In this document: positions 26,698 to 36,976 of the stretch, one piece after another
Layout of the letters: each line of letters opens with the position of its first letter
Position numbering within the stretch: the first letter of the stretch is position 1
Origin: Roseihalotalea indica
Lineage (GTDB): Bacteria; Bacteroidota; Bacteroidia; Cytophagales; Cyclobacteriaceae
Length of the DNA: 64,000 bases
Direction: 5' to 3'
Assembly: GCF_022458895.1 (NCBI RefSeq)
Contig: NZ_JAINFL010000005.1
Coordinates: 558,001 to 622,000 of the forward strand
Translations under genes and position numbers: made by a program
Notes under the pieces: generated by a model
Seen by the model: only the letters and a program-made list of their open reading frames with translations
The model's database searches: none
What the model was told of the DNA's origin: nothing

Positions 26698-29124
26698 TCA
26701 CTCAACAATCCACTCGTGTACTCCGGTGGCATATTCATCATTTAGTTTGATTCGGAGGCGGACGGCCTGGGTTTCTACGGGTTCAAACTGTATGCTGTCC
26801 CAATCGTCTTTGGTTACCTCGTACTCTGCTTTAGCTTCTACGGGTACCCATTCACCGTCTTTCTGATATACCACTTCCCAGGTGTCGGGTACACGGCAGC
26901 CACCGAACGGACCATCGTCAAACCAGTAGACTTTCGTTTCGGAGATGGGCTGTGGTTCTTCAAAATCATATTGTACCCACTCCCAGGTTCCCTGTTTGGG
27001 CCACCAGTGCAGGTAAGGGTTCGTAGCATCTTTGGCACTGGCCGGGTACTGCTGGTCGTTCACTGCAATGATGGCTTTAGAATCAATGGAAGCACTGGCT
27101 TTGCTTTTGGCCGCGATGGTAGGGGCAGGCAGGGGACGGGTAGCCTCTTCCTCTACCGGCAGCCAGACCAGCATCTCGCCGGGGCCCCGGTTATTCCATA
27201 GGTAATAAGGAATCAGCTTGAGCGGGGCGGCATCTGAAAGCAAGGTGTTGTCATCAATATCTTTTCGGGCATGCCGAGCCATTCCGGTGATGGTGGTTGC
27301 GCCACCATAAAAATCAGGATCAAACGAAGCGGTGAGTTCGGCCGTTGTGTCCAGTAGCACGTTCAGTACGTGCCCGTCTTCGGCATCGGCCCATTCGACA
27401 GTGTACATAACTGGGCCCTGTTCCACGGCTAAGCGTCCCCGGTCAGCTTCTACTTTCGGGTTGGCTTTCACGGTATGCACCTCGTAGGGGAAGGTAATTT
27501 CAATATTGTCGCCCTGCTTCCAGTTACGCTCAATAGTTACGTAACCCTGGTCATCAACAGAATAATCCAGTTTTTTTCCATTAACGGTAAGGGTAGTTTT
27601 TTGCTCGGAAGAGCGGGTAAACTCATAGAGGTTGCCGGGCACCGGTTCATTACTGGCCCAGCCGGGTATTCTAATTTTTAGGTTCGCTTTCACCGGTTTT
27701 TCAGGATTAACGGTAATTTTGCTGGATCCTTCCCAGGGCATAGGGCTGCTTTGTACCAGCGGTAGTTCTTTACCATTCAGGTCAAATACCGATTCACTGG
27801 AAACAAAGAGGTTTACATAAATATCATCGTTATCCTGAGCATAAATATAGCCGGGCATTGACGGCAGAAAGCGGGCAACGTTGGGCGGACAGCAGGCGCA
27901 GCCAAACCACTCACTACGGGCATGTTGGCCGTAAGAGGCCAATGGATTGGGGTAAAAAAAGTGATCGCCCGAAACAGAAACACCCGAGACGATATTGTTA
28001 TACATGGTGCGCTCCAGCACATCAATATACTTACTGTCACCCGTCATCAGGAACATGCGGTGGTTCCACATAGCGTTACCTACCGCCGCGCAAGTTTCGC
28101 AGTAAGCCGACATATTCGGTAGTACATAAGGCTCATCAAACCCTTCGTGGTTACCAGTGGCACCAATGCCTCCCGTTATGTACAGTTTACTATCAACCAC
28201 ATCGTGCCATAGGCGGTCAATGGCTTCTACATAAGCTTTATTGCCGGTAATTGCGGCCACATCGGCCATGCCACTCCACATATAGGCTGCCCGCACAGCG
28301 TGTCCTACAGCTTCGCTTTGTTCCGTAACTGGTTTATGAGACTGGTTATAGGTTGTCGGGTTGCCAATGCCTTTCTGTCCCCGGATATCCAGGAAGTATT
28401 TTGCCAGTTCCAGATAACGTTCGTCATTGGTGACGCGGTACAGTTTCACCAGCCCGATTTCTACTTCCTGATGGCCCGGATAATCTTCAATCTTGCCCGG
28501 GCCAAAGTCTTCGTAGATCAGGTCGGCAGCTTTGGTGGCAATGTTCAGGAAAGAGGTTTTGCCGGTTGCGTTATGATGGGCGGCCGCTGCTTCAAACATG
28601 TGCCCCAGGTTGTACAGCTCGTGGCTCAGGTCGTTTACTTTCTCCCAGCGTTTCGCCCCGGCCCAGGCGTGTACGTTTTTCCCAATGGTGCGGGTAGTGT
28701 AGATATAGCCGTCATCTTCCTGGGCCACGTCCACATAGTGGATTAGCGAATCAACGGTGGCTTCCATTTTCGGGTCAGGAAAGGTTTGCAGCGAGTAGCT
28801 GGCGGCTTCTATGATCTTATAGATATCCGAGTCATCAAAGGGGTATTCGGAGCAGAATTGCCCCGACATTAGATTTCCCGCGATCTTAAAGTTATCAATC
28901 CGGCCCGTCTCCTGGCTTTTCTGAATAGCGATGGGAATGGTTACTTCATGGTTGGTTTTGATTTTGGGCGCCCAGAAATTATCCTGCACCTTCACTTCAG
29001 AAAACAGCTTGGGTTGAATGGGATAATCATGGGGTTTCTCCGCATACTGAGCCATCAGGTTGCTCTGGCTCGTAACCATACCTACCGTCAGGCTGGCAAA
29101 CAGCGTTAGGGTGTGTTTCATCAT
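26698..29124 (-). CDS. GH127 beta-L-arabinofuranosidase with C-terminal discoidin-like domain
   Basis: The 808-residue secreted enzyme has a Sec signal ending near LMAQ. A GTG at 29133 is also in frame, but ATG at 29124 or 29121 fits the signal better. The GH127 barrel contains the zinc/cysteine site: Glu343 and Cys345 in SAYCETCAAVGN, Cys411-Cys412 in FGCACCPPNVARF, matching the pattern of Bifidobacterium HypBA1, which cleaves Hyp-linked beta-L-arabinooligosaccharides. Residues about 660-808 look like an F5/8-type C (discoidin) binding domain (WVQYDFEEPQPISETKVYWF). It lies 98 bp downstream of SusD and is probably transcribed with it. Confidence 0.9.
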   Translation of the reverse strand: MMKHTLTLFASLTVGMVTSQSNLMAQYAEKPHDYPIQPKLFSEVKVQDNFWAPKIKTNHEVTIPIAIQKSQETGRIDNFKIAGNLMSGQFCSEYPFDDSDIYKIIEAASYSLQTFPDPKMEATVDSLIHYVDVAQEDDGYIYTTRTIGKNVHAWAGAKRWEKVNDLSHELYNLGHMFEAAAAHHNATGKTSFLNIATKAADLIYEDFGPGKIEDYPGHQEVEIGLVKLYRVTNDERYLELAKYFLDIRGQKGIGNPTTYNQSHKPVTEQSEAVGHAVRAAYMWSGMADVAAITGNKAYVEAIDRLWHDVVDSKLYITGGIGATGNHEGFDEPYVLPNMSAYCETCAAVGNAMWNHRMFLMTGDSKYIDVLERTMYNNIVSGVSVSGDHFFYPNPLASYGQHARSEWFGCACCPPNVARFLPSMPGYIYAQDNDDIYVNLFVSSESVFDLNGKELPLVQSSPMPWEGSSKITVNPEKPVKANLKIRIPGWASNEPVPGNLYEFTRSSEQKTTLTVNGKKLDYSVDDQGYVTIERNWKQGDNIEITFPYEVHTVKANPKVEADRGRLAVEQGPVMYTVEWADAEDGHVLNVLLDTTAELTASFDPDFYGGATTITGMARHARKDIDDNTLLSDAAPLKLIPYYLWNNRGPGEMLVWLPVEEEATRPLPAPTIAAKSKASASIDSKAIIAVNDQQYPASAKDATNPYLHWWPKQGTWEWVQYDFEEPQPISETKVYWFDDGPFGGCRVPDTWEVVYQKDGEWVPVEAKAEYEVTKDDWDSIQFEPVETQAVRLRIKLNDEYATGVHEWIVE

Positions 29125-29222
29125 CGTTATCACAAATTGAAAAAATGAAGATTGAAAATCACAGTCGGTTGATTACAAGTGTAATATGCTGCAACCAAGA
29201 GTGATTTTCAATCCATAAAATA

Positions 29223-30800
29223 CTAATACCCTGGGTTCTGTTTCAAGTTAGGGTTTTTATTAATTTCCGCATCCGGGATAGGAAAAAGGGCCTTATCAGC
29301 ACTACTAGGCCGGTGTTGGAACCAGGTTTTGGTAGAAAATACTCCAAAGCGAATCAGATCCTGACGGCGGTGTGCTTCGGCAGCAAACTCCCAACCCAGT
29401 TCGTCCAGAAACCGACCGTATGGAATATCAGCCCCACCATTTACCTGATCAATCTCACCACTTTCCCAGTAACCATACTGGTAGGAGCTTCCTTCCATCA
29501 GTTCGGCTCCCGTTACTTTAGCTTTGGCGGGGTCAGCGAAGGCCCGGCTTCTTACCTGAGTTACCAACTCAGCCGCTGCATCGGCCTGACCGGTGCGTAG
29601 TAAGGCTTCGGCTTTCATCATCAGTACATCGGCATAACGGAATACCGGAAAGTCGTTGCTCAGGCTACCCCGGGCCCCTTCAATAATCTCGTACTTACCA
29701 ATGCGGTAGCCCTGGTTCGATTCCGACTCATCCATGCTCTCCACATAGTTCACATAGTTAATCAACTCAGTACCGGCCGGGCCAATTTGGGGGCCCTGAA
29801 TCCAAGTGTCAGTAAGCCGGATGTCGGCGGTATCGTAGGTATTGATGAATTGAGGTACGGCACAGTTGCCTCCCCAGGGCTGAGCCAGCATATTAAACAC
29901 CCGTTGGCTAATAGGATCCAGCGTTTTCATATGAATCAGGTTACCGGTAGCCAGAATATCGTCATAGGGTACGGCAAAGATCATCTCCCGACTGTTCTCA
30001 TTGTTGGTGATGAAATTATCTTTGTAAAGAGGTTCCAGCATGTAAGCCCCGCTGTTGATAATATCATCACACTGCTCAATAACGGCTTCCCAATTCGCCT
30101 CGTCTACATAAACCTCACTGTTCAGGTACACTTTGGCTAAAATGGTTTTTCCGGCCCACTTGTTAAACCGGCCGTAGGTAGTCTGGTCAGCCGTTTCGGT
30201 CAGCAGCGGAATGTTGGTCGTAAGCTCACTGACTACAAAGTCGTAAACCTGCTGGCGGGTACTTTGCAGGGGTAATTCAGTAGCCGTGAAATCGGTCACG
30301 ATGGGCACATTACCGTGGTTGTCGAGCAAAATGTAATAGAAAAATGCCCGGGCAACCTTCAGTTCGGCTAGTAGCTCTTCCTTACCTTCTTCCAACGGAA
30401 TCTCACCGGACTCCAATTGATAAAGCACCCGGTTGGCGGTGTTGATGCCGTTGTAGCAGTTATTCCAGAGGTTGGTGGGTTGCCATTGCAGGGAGGTCCA
30501 GGCATGCTGATGCATCCGCTGGTAGGTGCCACCATCGTACCAGCCGTTGGGGCGCACCGGGGTGATGATCTGGTCGGCGCTTTCTTCCTGCACATCAAAG
30601 TAACCCTGCCACCCGGCCATCATAGGGCGCATGACGGTGTATACCGGGGCAATCAGGGAAGGAAGATCATTTTCGGTAGGTACAAAGTTCTCCGAAATTA
30701 CTTCCGAATAGACTTCTTCTTCCAGGTCAGTACAGGCTCCAGCCAGTAGCATGAGGGCAGAAAATAAGATCAGTGAATATTTTACTATAATACTTTTCAT
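29223..30800 (-). CDS. SusD/RagB family surface lipoprotein
   Basis: The 525-residue glycan- or peptide-binding lipoprotein works as the lid of its SusC partner in the outer membrane. The lipobox is at LLAGAC (Cys23). SusD features are LWNNCYNGINTANRVLYQLE, the TPR-type helices LLAELKVARAFFYYILLDNHGNVP, FPVFRYADVLMMKAEALLRTG and the closing ending NPNLKQNPGY. It begins 59 bp after the SusC stop. Confidence 0.96.
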   Translation of the reverse strand: MKSIIVKYSLILFSALMLLAGACTDLEEEVYSEVISENFVPTENDLPSLIAPVYTVMRPMMAGWQGYFDVQEESADQIITPVRPNGWYDGGTYQRMHQHAWTSLQWQPTNLWNNCYNGINTANRVLYQLESGEIPLEEGKEELLAELKVARAFFYYILLDNHGNVPIVTDFTATELPLQSTRQQVYDFVVSELTTNIPLLTETADQTTYGRFNKWAGKTILAKVYLNSEVYVDEANWEAVIEQCDDIINSGAYMLEPLYKDNFITNNENSREMIFAVPYDDILATGNLIHMKTLDPISQRVFNMLAQPWGGNCAVPQFINTYDTADIRLTDTWIQGPQIGPAGTELINYVNYVESMDESESNQGYRIGKYEIIEGARGSLSNDFPVFRYADVLMMKAEALLRTGQADAAAELVTQVRSRAFADPAKAKVTGAELMEGSSYQYGYWESGEIDQVNGGADIPYGRFLDELGWEFAAEAHRRQDLIRFGVFSTKTWFQHRPSSADKALFPIPDAEINKNPNLKQNPGY

Positions 30801-30859
30801 CGCTATGGATTCATTAGATGGTTCTTGAAACTGAAATGGGTATAGACATCTGTGACCAC

Positions 30860-33844
30860 TTAAAAGGTCAAGTTTACACCCAGGGTAAATGTCCGGGTAG
30901 TAGGGTACTTGTCCCGCTCGTCGTTACCCGGATCAAGCCCGGAAAGATCCACCTCAGGGTCAATACCTTGGTACCCGCTGATGGTCAGTAGGTTGAGGCC
31001 TGAAACGTAAACGCGGGCGCGGCTAAAGATTTCACTATTGCTGGTATTAAAATTATAGCCAAGCGTGACGTTATCCACCTTCCAGTAGTCTCCATCCTCT
31101 ATATAATAGCTTACAAAATTTTGATCGCTGGTTAGTTGTGCCTTACCGTACACCGGTTCGTAGGCTGATCTCAGTTTGTTGTAGAGGATGTTGGGATTTT
31201 CATAGAACATCCGTTGGAAGTTAAGAATCTGGAAACCGAAAGCACCTCGCATGGTCACGTTCAAATCCAGGTTCTTATAGCGTAGGGTATGGTTCCATCC
31301 CAGAATGTGCTTAGGCAGGCCGTTGCCCAGTACTTTTTTGTCTTCCGGCACGGCATCGTTGATCGACTTTGCTTCACCGTCAGCACTTTCAATAATCCAT
31401 ACTCCGTCTTCGTCAATGTCAATCGTTTTGTAACCATAGAAGTTACCAATGGGGCCGCCGATCTGTACGCGGTGGGTAAATGTCTGCACGGGTTCTCCGG
31501 TATACCCGGCGTCAAAAAAGTCATTGGTGGTCTGGAACTGATCGTTAGACAGGCTGACCAGCTTGTTTTTGTTAGAGGAGTAATTGATGCTGGTGGTCCA
31601 GGAGAAATTAGGCGTGGTTACCGGCGCGGTATTCACCAGTATCTCAATGCCTTCGTTTCGGATATGTCCTACGTTCGCAGTAATAGAATTGAAGAGGTAG
31701 GGCGGTACTGGCACCTGATAGTCCCAAAGCATGTCTTTCGTATCACGTTGGTACAGGTCAATGCTACCACTGATCCGATCGCCTAAAAAGGCAAAGTCTA
31801 ACCCCAGGTTTAGCTCTTCTTTGCGTTCCCAACGCAAATCGGGGTTCGGGTTCCGCACGGGTGATAAACCCTGTATCCAGGTACCGTTAGAGAGAAAGCG
31901 GTCCCCGTAATTTAAGCTGGTTAATGACAGGTAGGAGGCGTTGGGAGCCAGTCCTGTTACTCCATACCCGGCTCTCAGTTTCAGGTTATTGATAAAGCTG
32001 GCTGATGCGAGAAAGTCTTCCTCACTGATGGCCCATCCGGCAGATACGGCCGGGAAGGTTCCCCATTTGTGGTTAGCCCCAAACTTGGACGAGCCTTCGC
32101 GCCGGACGCTGGCCATAATCATATAGCGGTTATCAAAGGTATAGTTCACCCGCCCGAAGAAACCGATCAGCTTGTAAGAGGATTTAGAACTGGATATGGG
32201 AGCTTCGCCTCGAGAAAGAGCGTTTCCACTCTCAAGTCGGTTATAGGAATAAATATCGGTAGGAAAATCCCAGTTCTGCATCCAGTAATCTTCATCGATG
32301 ACCTCCTGGTAGCTGTATCCTCCCAGCAGAGAAAACCGGTGAGCATCTAATGTTTTAGAATACGTGGTGGTAAACTCAGTCAAGTTATCAGTACGGGCGT
32401 AAGTACCTCGGGAGGCATAACCGTTTCGGCCGTTCTTTACATTTGATACATGCTGTTTCGTTTCGGCATAGCCCCGGGTATGGTTTTCCTGGTTGCTGGA
32501 GACCATTAGTCGGGCACTCAGATCTGGAATTGGGGTCCAGGTTACGCTACCGTTCATCCGCATTTCTCGTTGGGTATTCTCGCCGTACGACTCATTAATG
32601 TATGCCAGCGGATTGTCGTAGAAATAGATATTCCGTTCGGTCCAACTACCATCGGCACTGCGTACACTATCGGTCGGGTTCCGAATCAGAATCTGCCGGT
32701 ACACATAGGGGTTGAAACTGCTGCCATCTCCGCCCGTCCAGTATTTTTGTGAACGGTTGATCACGTTCAGGTTCACCACTAGTTTATCATCAAACATAGC
32801 GTGGGTCAGGCTGGCCCGGCCGACAAACTGCTGGTTATCAGAGTTTATGAAAATTCCCTGCCAGTCGCGGTAGTTAAGCGATGCTGTAAAGTTGGTGTTG
32901 GCGGTGCCTCCCTGAAACGTCAGGTTATGAGTCTGACTGACTGGGGAGCGAGTAAGTTCTTCCAGCCAGTCGGTAGAGGTGCCCAGGTCTTCCAGGTCTT
33001 CGCCTTCGGCAATCAGACGGCGGTAATCATCGGCATCCAGAAAGTCGGGGCGGCGGGCAATAACCTGCGTATTGACGTAGCCATCGTAGGAGAGGGTTGG
33101 CTTCATTTCGCCCCGCTGGCTTTTGGTAGTGATCAGAATAACACCGTTTGTGCCTCGGGTACCGTAAATGGCGGCTGCCGAACCGTCTTTCAGAATATCA
33201 ATGGATTCAATGTCTTCCGGAGCTACGGTATTTAAACTGCCGGGTATACCGTCAATTAAAACTAGTGGGTCAGTATTGCCGAGTAGGGTAGTAATACCCC
33301 GGAGGCGTATTTGGGTGCCTGCTGTAGGATCACCACTGGGAGTTACTACTGAAAGGCCAGCCACTTTACCCTGGATGAGTTGAGCAGCATCCCGAGCAGT
33401 GCCTTTAATAAAATCCTCTGATTTAACGCTGGCTACCGAACTGGTAACATCACCCTTACGCTGAGTTCCATACCCTACGACCACTACTTCCTGTAATGAC
33501 TGCACATCAGGCACCAGGTTGATGTCTATAGAAGAGCGATTATTTACCGCTATCTCTTCGGTAAGAAACCCCACAAAGGTGAAAACCAAAGTAGCCTCAG
33601 CAGGGTTTGGAACTTCCAGCCGATAATTACCATCAATATCGCTGATCGTTCCCGAACCGCTTCCTTTCAAAAGGATATTCACCCCGGGCAGGGCTTCTCC
33701 ATCTACTGAAGTAACGGTTCCGGACACAGTAGTCTGGGCGAATGTACTGAGGACAAAACTCAGTATAAATCCTCCGCAAAGTAGAATAACGTGAAGGCTG
33801 TTTCTTGGAAAGATATTCCCAAAATTTTGTAAATGGTAGGACAT
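30860..33844 (-). CDS. SusC/RagA family TonB-dependent transporter
   Basis: The 994-residue outer-membrane importer starts at ATG 33844; the frame stays open to 33964, but only the later start gives a proper signal peptide (LCGGFILSFVLSTFAQ). Domains: carboxypeptidase-regulatory-like fold (about 35-115), the region EVVVVGYGTQRKGDVTSSVA with the SusC signature, plug (125-230) and a 22-strand barrel ending in TRTFTLGVNLTF with terminal Phe. It pairs with the SusD gene downstream and precedes two GH127 enzymes, so it should import arabinose-containing oligomers or glycopeptides. Its promoter region carries the shared regulatory motif. Confidence 0.96.
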   Translation of the reverse strand: MSYHLQNFGNIFPRNSLHVILLCGGFILSFVLSTFAQTTVSGTVTSVDGEALPGVNILLKGSGSGTISDIDGNYRLEVPNPAEATLVFTFVGFLTEEIAVNNRSSIDINLVPDVQSLQEVVVVGYGTQRKGDVTSSVASVKSEDFIKGTARDAAQLIQGKVAGLSVVTPSGDPTAGTQIRLRGITTLLGNTDPLVLIDGIPGSLNTVAPEDIESIDILKDGSAAAIYGTRGTNGVILITTKSQRGEMKPTLSYDGYVNTQVIARRPDFLDADDYRRLIAEGEDLEDLGTSTDWLEELTRSPVSQTHNLTFQGGTANTNFTASLNYRDWQGIFINSDNQQFVGRASLTHAMFDDKLVVNLNVINRSQKYWTGGDGSSFNPYVYRQILIRNPTDSVRSADGSWTERNIYFYDNPLAYINESYGENTQREMRMNGSVTWTPIPDLSARLMVSSNQENHTRGYAETKQHVSNVKNGRNGYASRGTYARTDNLTEFTTTYSKTLDAHRFSLLGGYSYQEVIDEDYWMQNWDFPTDIYSYNRLESGNALSRGEAPISSSKSSYKLIGFFGRVNYTFDNRYMIMASVRREGSSKFGANHKWGTFPAVSAGWAISEEDFLASASFINNLKLRAGYGVTGLAPNASYLSLTSLNYGDRFLSNGTWIQGLSPVRNPNPDLRWERKEELNLGLDFAFLGDRISGSIDLYQRDTKDMLWDYQVPVPPYLFNSITANVGHIRNEGIEILVNTAPVTTPNFSWTTSINYSSNKNKLVSLSNDQFQTTNDFFDAGYTGEPVQTFTHRVQIGGPIGNFYGYKTIDIDEDGVWIIESADGEAKSINDAVPEDKKVLGNGLPKHILGWNHTLRYKNLDLNVTMRGAFGFQILNFQRMFYENPNILYNKLRSAYEPVYGKAQLTSDQNFVSYYIEDGDYWKVDNVTLGYNFNTSNSEIFSRARVYVSGLNLLTISGYQGIDPEVDLSGLDPGNDERDKYPTTRTFTLGVNLTF

Positions 33845-34464
33845 AGAAATAGGGTTTAGGTATATGAATGTAAAATTGAGTAGATTTTCAATAGTGCTAA
33901 AAACACTGTATAAGTATAGCATGAGTAAGCCTGGCAGCATAGCAGGCGAGTCTGATAGATGCAATGGTGTTATTAGCTTTTTCTGAGCTTGGATCAGGGA
34001 GTGTATCTCATAAGTAAAAGGTTTAAGTTTTTGGGTATCTGTAGGTTAATTATTTGTTAAATATAAAACTTTAAGCGGAGGAATATTTTTTCAATATTAG
34101 CCATAACTAATACTATTTTGACAAATTAAGCCGATGAAACCCCAGTTATAAGGTTATTATATGAATAAATCCGAACATGGGCCTTCATGTCATTCTAAAT
34201 CAGAATAGGCCCGGTGAATTTCTGTCAGTAATAGACATTGTTCTCGTTTTCTTTGTAAGATATGATAGGAAGCAGGGAGCAGGTCCACTGCACAGCCTCC
34301 TGCTGATCGCCTCCGGTAACACTTACCTGCCCGGTCGGATAAGACTTTCAAAAGGAAATGGCTTGTTACATAATTATCGGAATAAACTCTAATAGGATTG
34401 AAACATTTCAAAAGAGGGGGGTAAATTACTTTTAGCGAAGCCGGGCAGCGATATAATTTGTTGC
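33845..34464. other. Gene-free stretch with SusC control region
   Basis: These 620 bp separate the SusC gene from the FAD oxidoreductase. The part 34058-34122 holds the regulatory motif described separately. Short frames exist at 34177-34411 on both strands but have no family features and are not called. A long leader (about 200 bases) would result if transcription starts near 34050. Confidence 0.5.
34058..34122 (-). promoter_or_regulatory. Control region of SusC: -7-like box plus shared activator motif
   Basis: On the minus strand a TATATTTA box (34058-34065; seven of eight to TAnnTTTG) is preceded, after 27 bp, by AATATT (34093-34098) and TAATACTATTTTGAC (34108-34122, given as plus strand). 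The same elements with the same distances occur before the DapA-like gene at 37953-38017. Likely binding site of the AraC regulator at 38075; inference. Confidence 0.6.
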
Positions 34465-35739
34465 TCAGGCGTAAGCTGACTTCCTCTTTCTATAAAAGCG
34501 GTCGGGGTGGAGTAAGGTCAGGTCAACTTCGGGTGTTTCGTCCGCAACGACCTGAGAAATGAGTTTTCCGGTAATGGGGCCCAGGCTTAGTCCCATCATG
34601 GCGTGGCCGGTGGCTACCGTCAAATTGTCGTAATGGCCTAGTCTTCCGACATACGGTAAGCCGTCGGGTGAGCAGGGGCGCAAACCGGACCAGACCGGTG
34701 CACTGGAAAAATGCTGCGCTCCAAACTGAGGGTAATACTGCGGAATAGCTTTATAAATTCCCTGCAAGCGCCGCTGATTGATTCGTTGGTCCAGCCCCAC
34801 CATTTCCATCGTTCCGGCAAAGCGGATCCCCTGCTGCATGGGCGTAAGCGTCACGCGGGCCTCAGTCATTATAGCACAGATTGATGGTGTAACCGATGGC
34901 GTTTTCAGCATAAAACTATACCCTTTCCCCGCCAGCATCGGGATATGGGCTTGCAAGTCTTTCACCAATGCCGATGACCAGGCACCACTGGCAATGATAA
35001 ATTCATCGGCTTCAAAATGTTGATCTGCTGAGACAAGTGAAGTAACCTGCCTTTTGTTATACTGAATTCCAGTGATCGTCTGCTGCTGATGAAATACAAC
35101 ACCTTGATTTTTAAGATGTTGATAAAGGCTCTTCAGAAAAGTCGGGGGCGTAAGGTGAGCATCCAGCGGGAAATAAACGGCTCCGGCAATGTCCAGTTCT
35201 ACGCCAGGCTCCATACGCTGGGCTTCTTCCCGCGAAAGCACCCGGGCTTCCATCCCTAATGTCTGGGCCTGATGGGCAACCTCTTGCTCTTCTTTAAAAC
35301 CCTGATCGGTTTTGCAGAGCATGAACAAGCCTTTTTGCTGAAAGTCAAATGGGAGGAAAGATGAAAATTCCTGGTAGAGCGCCCGGCTTTTGGTGTTAAG
35401 TTCCATCAGCAGGGGGCCGGACTGTTTAACGTGTTTGGCGGTAGCCGATCGGTAGAACTGCCAGCTCCAGTCCCAGAATTCACGATCCAGGCGGGGCTTT
35501 ACGGTGAAGGGGCTTTCCGGATTAAACATCCATTTCATGGCCAGCTTCATGGTGCCAGGTGCTGCTAAGGGGATAAAGTGGCTGGGAACAACCATGCCGG
35601 CATTGCCACTGGAGCACCCGTTTCCAAAATCGTTTTTCTCTACTACATGTACTTCGTGCCCCTGTAGCTGAAGAAAGTATGCCGAGCACAGCCCAACAAT
35701 ACCTCCACCCACAATCACGATCTTTTTCTGGCTAGACAT
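34465..35739 (-). CDS. FAD-dependent D-amino-acid dehydrogenase, likely for D-hydroxyproline
   Basis: The 424-residue DadA-like oxidoreductase starts with the Rossmann motif IVIVGGGIVGLCSAYFLQ and GNGCSSGNAGMVVPSHF, typical of the subgroup found with hydroxyproline epimerases. The C-terminal FAD contact region is WSGLRPCSPDGLPYVG and ATGHAMMGLSLGP. In the known pathway the enzyme oxidises cis-4-hydroxy-D-proline to 1-pyrroline-4-hydroxy-2-carboxylate. It lies 6 bp after the epimerase stop, so the two are one operon. Substrate is inferred from context; general D-amino-acid oxidation is the alternative. Confidence 0.9.
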   Translation of the reverse strand: MSSQKKIVIVGGGIVGLCSAYFLQLQGHEVHVVEKNDFGNGCSSGNAGMVVPSHFIPLAAPGTMKLAMKWMFNPESPFTVKPRLDREFWDWSWQFYRSATAKHVKQSGPLLMELNTKSRALYQEFSSFLPFDFQQKGLFMLCKTDQGFKEEQEVAHQAQTLGMEARVLSREEAQRMEPGVELDIAGAVYFPLDAHLTPPTFLKSLYQHLKNQGVVFHQQQTITGIQYNKRQVTSLVSADQHFEADEFIIASGAWSSALVKDLQAHIPMLAGKGYSFMLKTPSVTPSICAIMTEARVTLTPMQQGIRFAGTMEMVGLDQRINQRRLQGIYKAIPQYYPQFGAQHFSSAPVWSGLRPCSPDGLPYVGRLGHYDNLTVATGHAMMGLSLGPITGKLISQVVADETPEVDLTLLHPDRFYRKRKSAYA

Positions 35740-35745
35740 GCTGTA

Positions 35746-36810
35746 TTAAATTACCTGAAAACCAAAGGCATACGGATCGGCTTCCTGAACGATGATATGG
35801 TTGTATCCGGTGATCATAGCCCAGCCTTCCACACTGGGAATGATTGCCGGTTTACCAGCCACCTGAGTAACTGCCTCTATTCTTCCTTTAAACTGGGAGC
35901 CGATAATGCTTTCGTGAACGAAGGTGTCACCTTCCCGAAGTTTTCCTTTCGCAAACCACTGCGCCATACGGGCCGAGGTGCCAGTGCCGCAGGGCGATCG
36001 GTCCAGCGCTTTATCTCCGTAGAAGACCGCATTGCGCGCCGTAGCGGTAGGTGATACCGGGGTACCCGTCCACAAAATATGACTAAGCCCCTGAATGGTA
36101 GCGTCTTCCGGATGCACAAACTGATAGCGCTCATTCAGCTGCTTCCTCAGCACCGGACTCCAGCGCAGCAGGGATTCTGCCGCATACGCTTCCATGCCTC
36201 GGTAGTTTTCCTGCATGTCTACAATCGCGTAGAAATTGCCGCCATATGAGACATCTATTCGCAATGGACCAAGGTCGGGGCAGAGAACCTCCAGGTTTTC
36301 AGCAGCCAGATAGGAGGCGATATTGGTTAATTTGACGGAAGTTACTTTATCCTCCTCCTGCTGATAGCTGATATTGACCAATCCAGCTGGAGTCTCCAGC
36401 CGGAGCTGACCGGGAATTTGCGGTGTAACTAATCCTTCTTCAATAGCGATGGTTACTGTGCCGATGGTGCCGTGCCCGCACATGGGTAGACAACCGCTGG
36501 TTTCAATAAACAGCACACCAATATCATTGGCGGGGTCAACTGGCGGATAGAGAATACTTCCTGACATCATATCGTGCCCCCGGGGCTCAAACATCAGGGC
36601 TTTTCTGATCCAGTCATACTCCTGAAGAAAGTGCTGCCGACGCTCGCTCATGGAGTACCCTTTGAGCATGGGTGCACCGCCTGCTACCAGCCGGACCGGA
36701 TTCCCGCAGGTATGGGCATCAATGCAGAAGAAAGTCTTTTTGGCCGATCTTCTGTCTGTTTGCTGCACGGGTATGGCAGCCGGTTGATTATTGAGACTAG
36801 AGGTTATCAT
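35746..36810 (-). CDS. 4-Hydroxyproline 2-epimerase (proline racemase family)
   Basis: The 354-residue cytoplasmic enzyme interconverts trans-4-hydroxy-L-proline and cis-4-hydroxy-D-proline. Both catalytic cysteines are present: Cys111 in PMCGHGTIG and Cys274 in SPCGTGTSA, so it is an epimerase/racemase and not the Thr-variant dehydratase. CIDAHTCGNPVRLV is the family start; about 22 residues precede it, and the true start could be slightly downstream, though no closer ATG exists before this block. Neighbours (DapA-like deaminase, D-amino-acid dehydrogenase) favour hydroxyproline over proline as substrate. Confidence 0.93.
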   Translation of the reverse strand: MITSSLNNQPAAIPVQQTDRRSAKKTFFCIDAHTCGNPVRLVAGGAPMLKGYSMSERRQHFLQEYDWIRKALMFEPRGHDMMSGSILYPPVDPANDIGVLFIETSGCLPMCGHGTIGTVTIAIEEGLVTPQIPGQLRLETPAGLVNISYQQEEDKVTSVKLTNIASYLAAENLEVLCPDLGPLRIDVSYGGNFYAIVDMQENYRGMEAYAAESLLRWSPVLRKQLNERYQFVHPEDATIQGLSHILWTGTPVSPTATARNAVFYGDKALDRSPCGTGTSARMAQWFAKGKLREGDTFVHESIIGSQFKGRIEAVTQVAGKPAIIPSVEGWAMITGYNHIIVQEADPYAFGFQVI

Positions 36811-36899
36811 CAGGAGGGCAGACTAATACTATATCAAAAATCAAGATGGCATTCGCATAGGATTTAAACCCTGTGCTAAAAAACGTAATTGAGTCTAGC

Positions 36900-36958
36900 G
36901 CGCGTTTGTAACGCGTGCTTAGAGGGAGTACAAGGCAAGGCCCGCGTTGCAAACGCGC
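36900..36958. repeat. GC-rich inverted repeat
   Basis: Arms 36900-36915 and 36943-36958 (GCGCGTTTGTAACGCG, one mismatch) enclose a 27-base loop. It lies in the 176-bp gap between the DapA-like and epimerase genes and might trim or attenuate the operon transcript. Confidence 0.65.
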
Positions 36959-36976
36959 ACCAGCCACTAGGGTCTC

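Noticed and set aside
34177..34411. Two short overlapping frames between the SusC and FAD oxidoreductase genes
   Set aside because: On opposite strands over the same bases, no signal, no recognisable motif, no homologue known to me.
35746..36810. trans-3-hydroxy-L-proline dehydratase
   Set aside because: That enzyme has Thr in place of the second catalytic Cys; here Cys274 is present.
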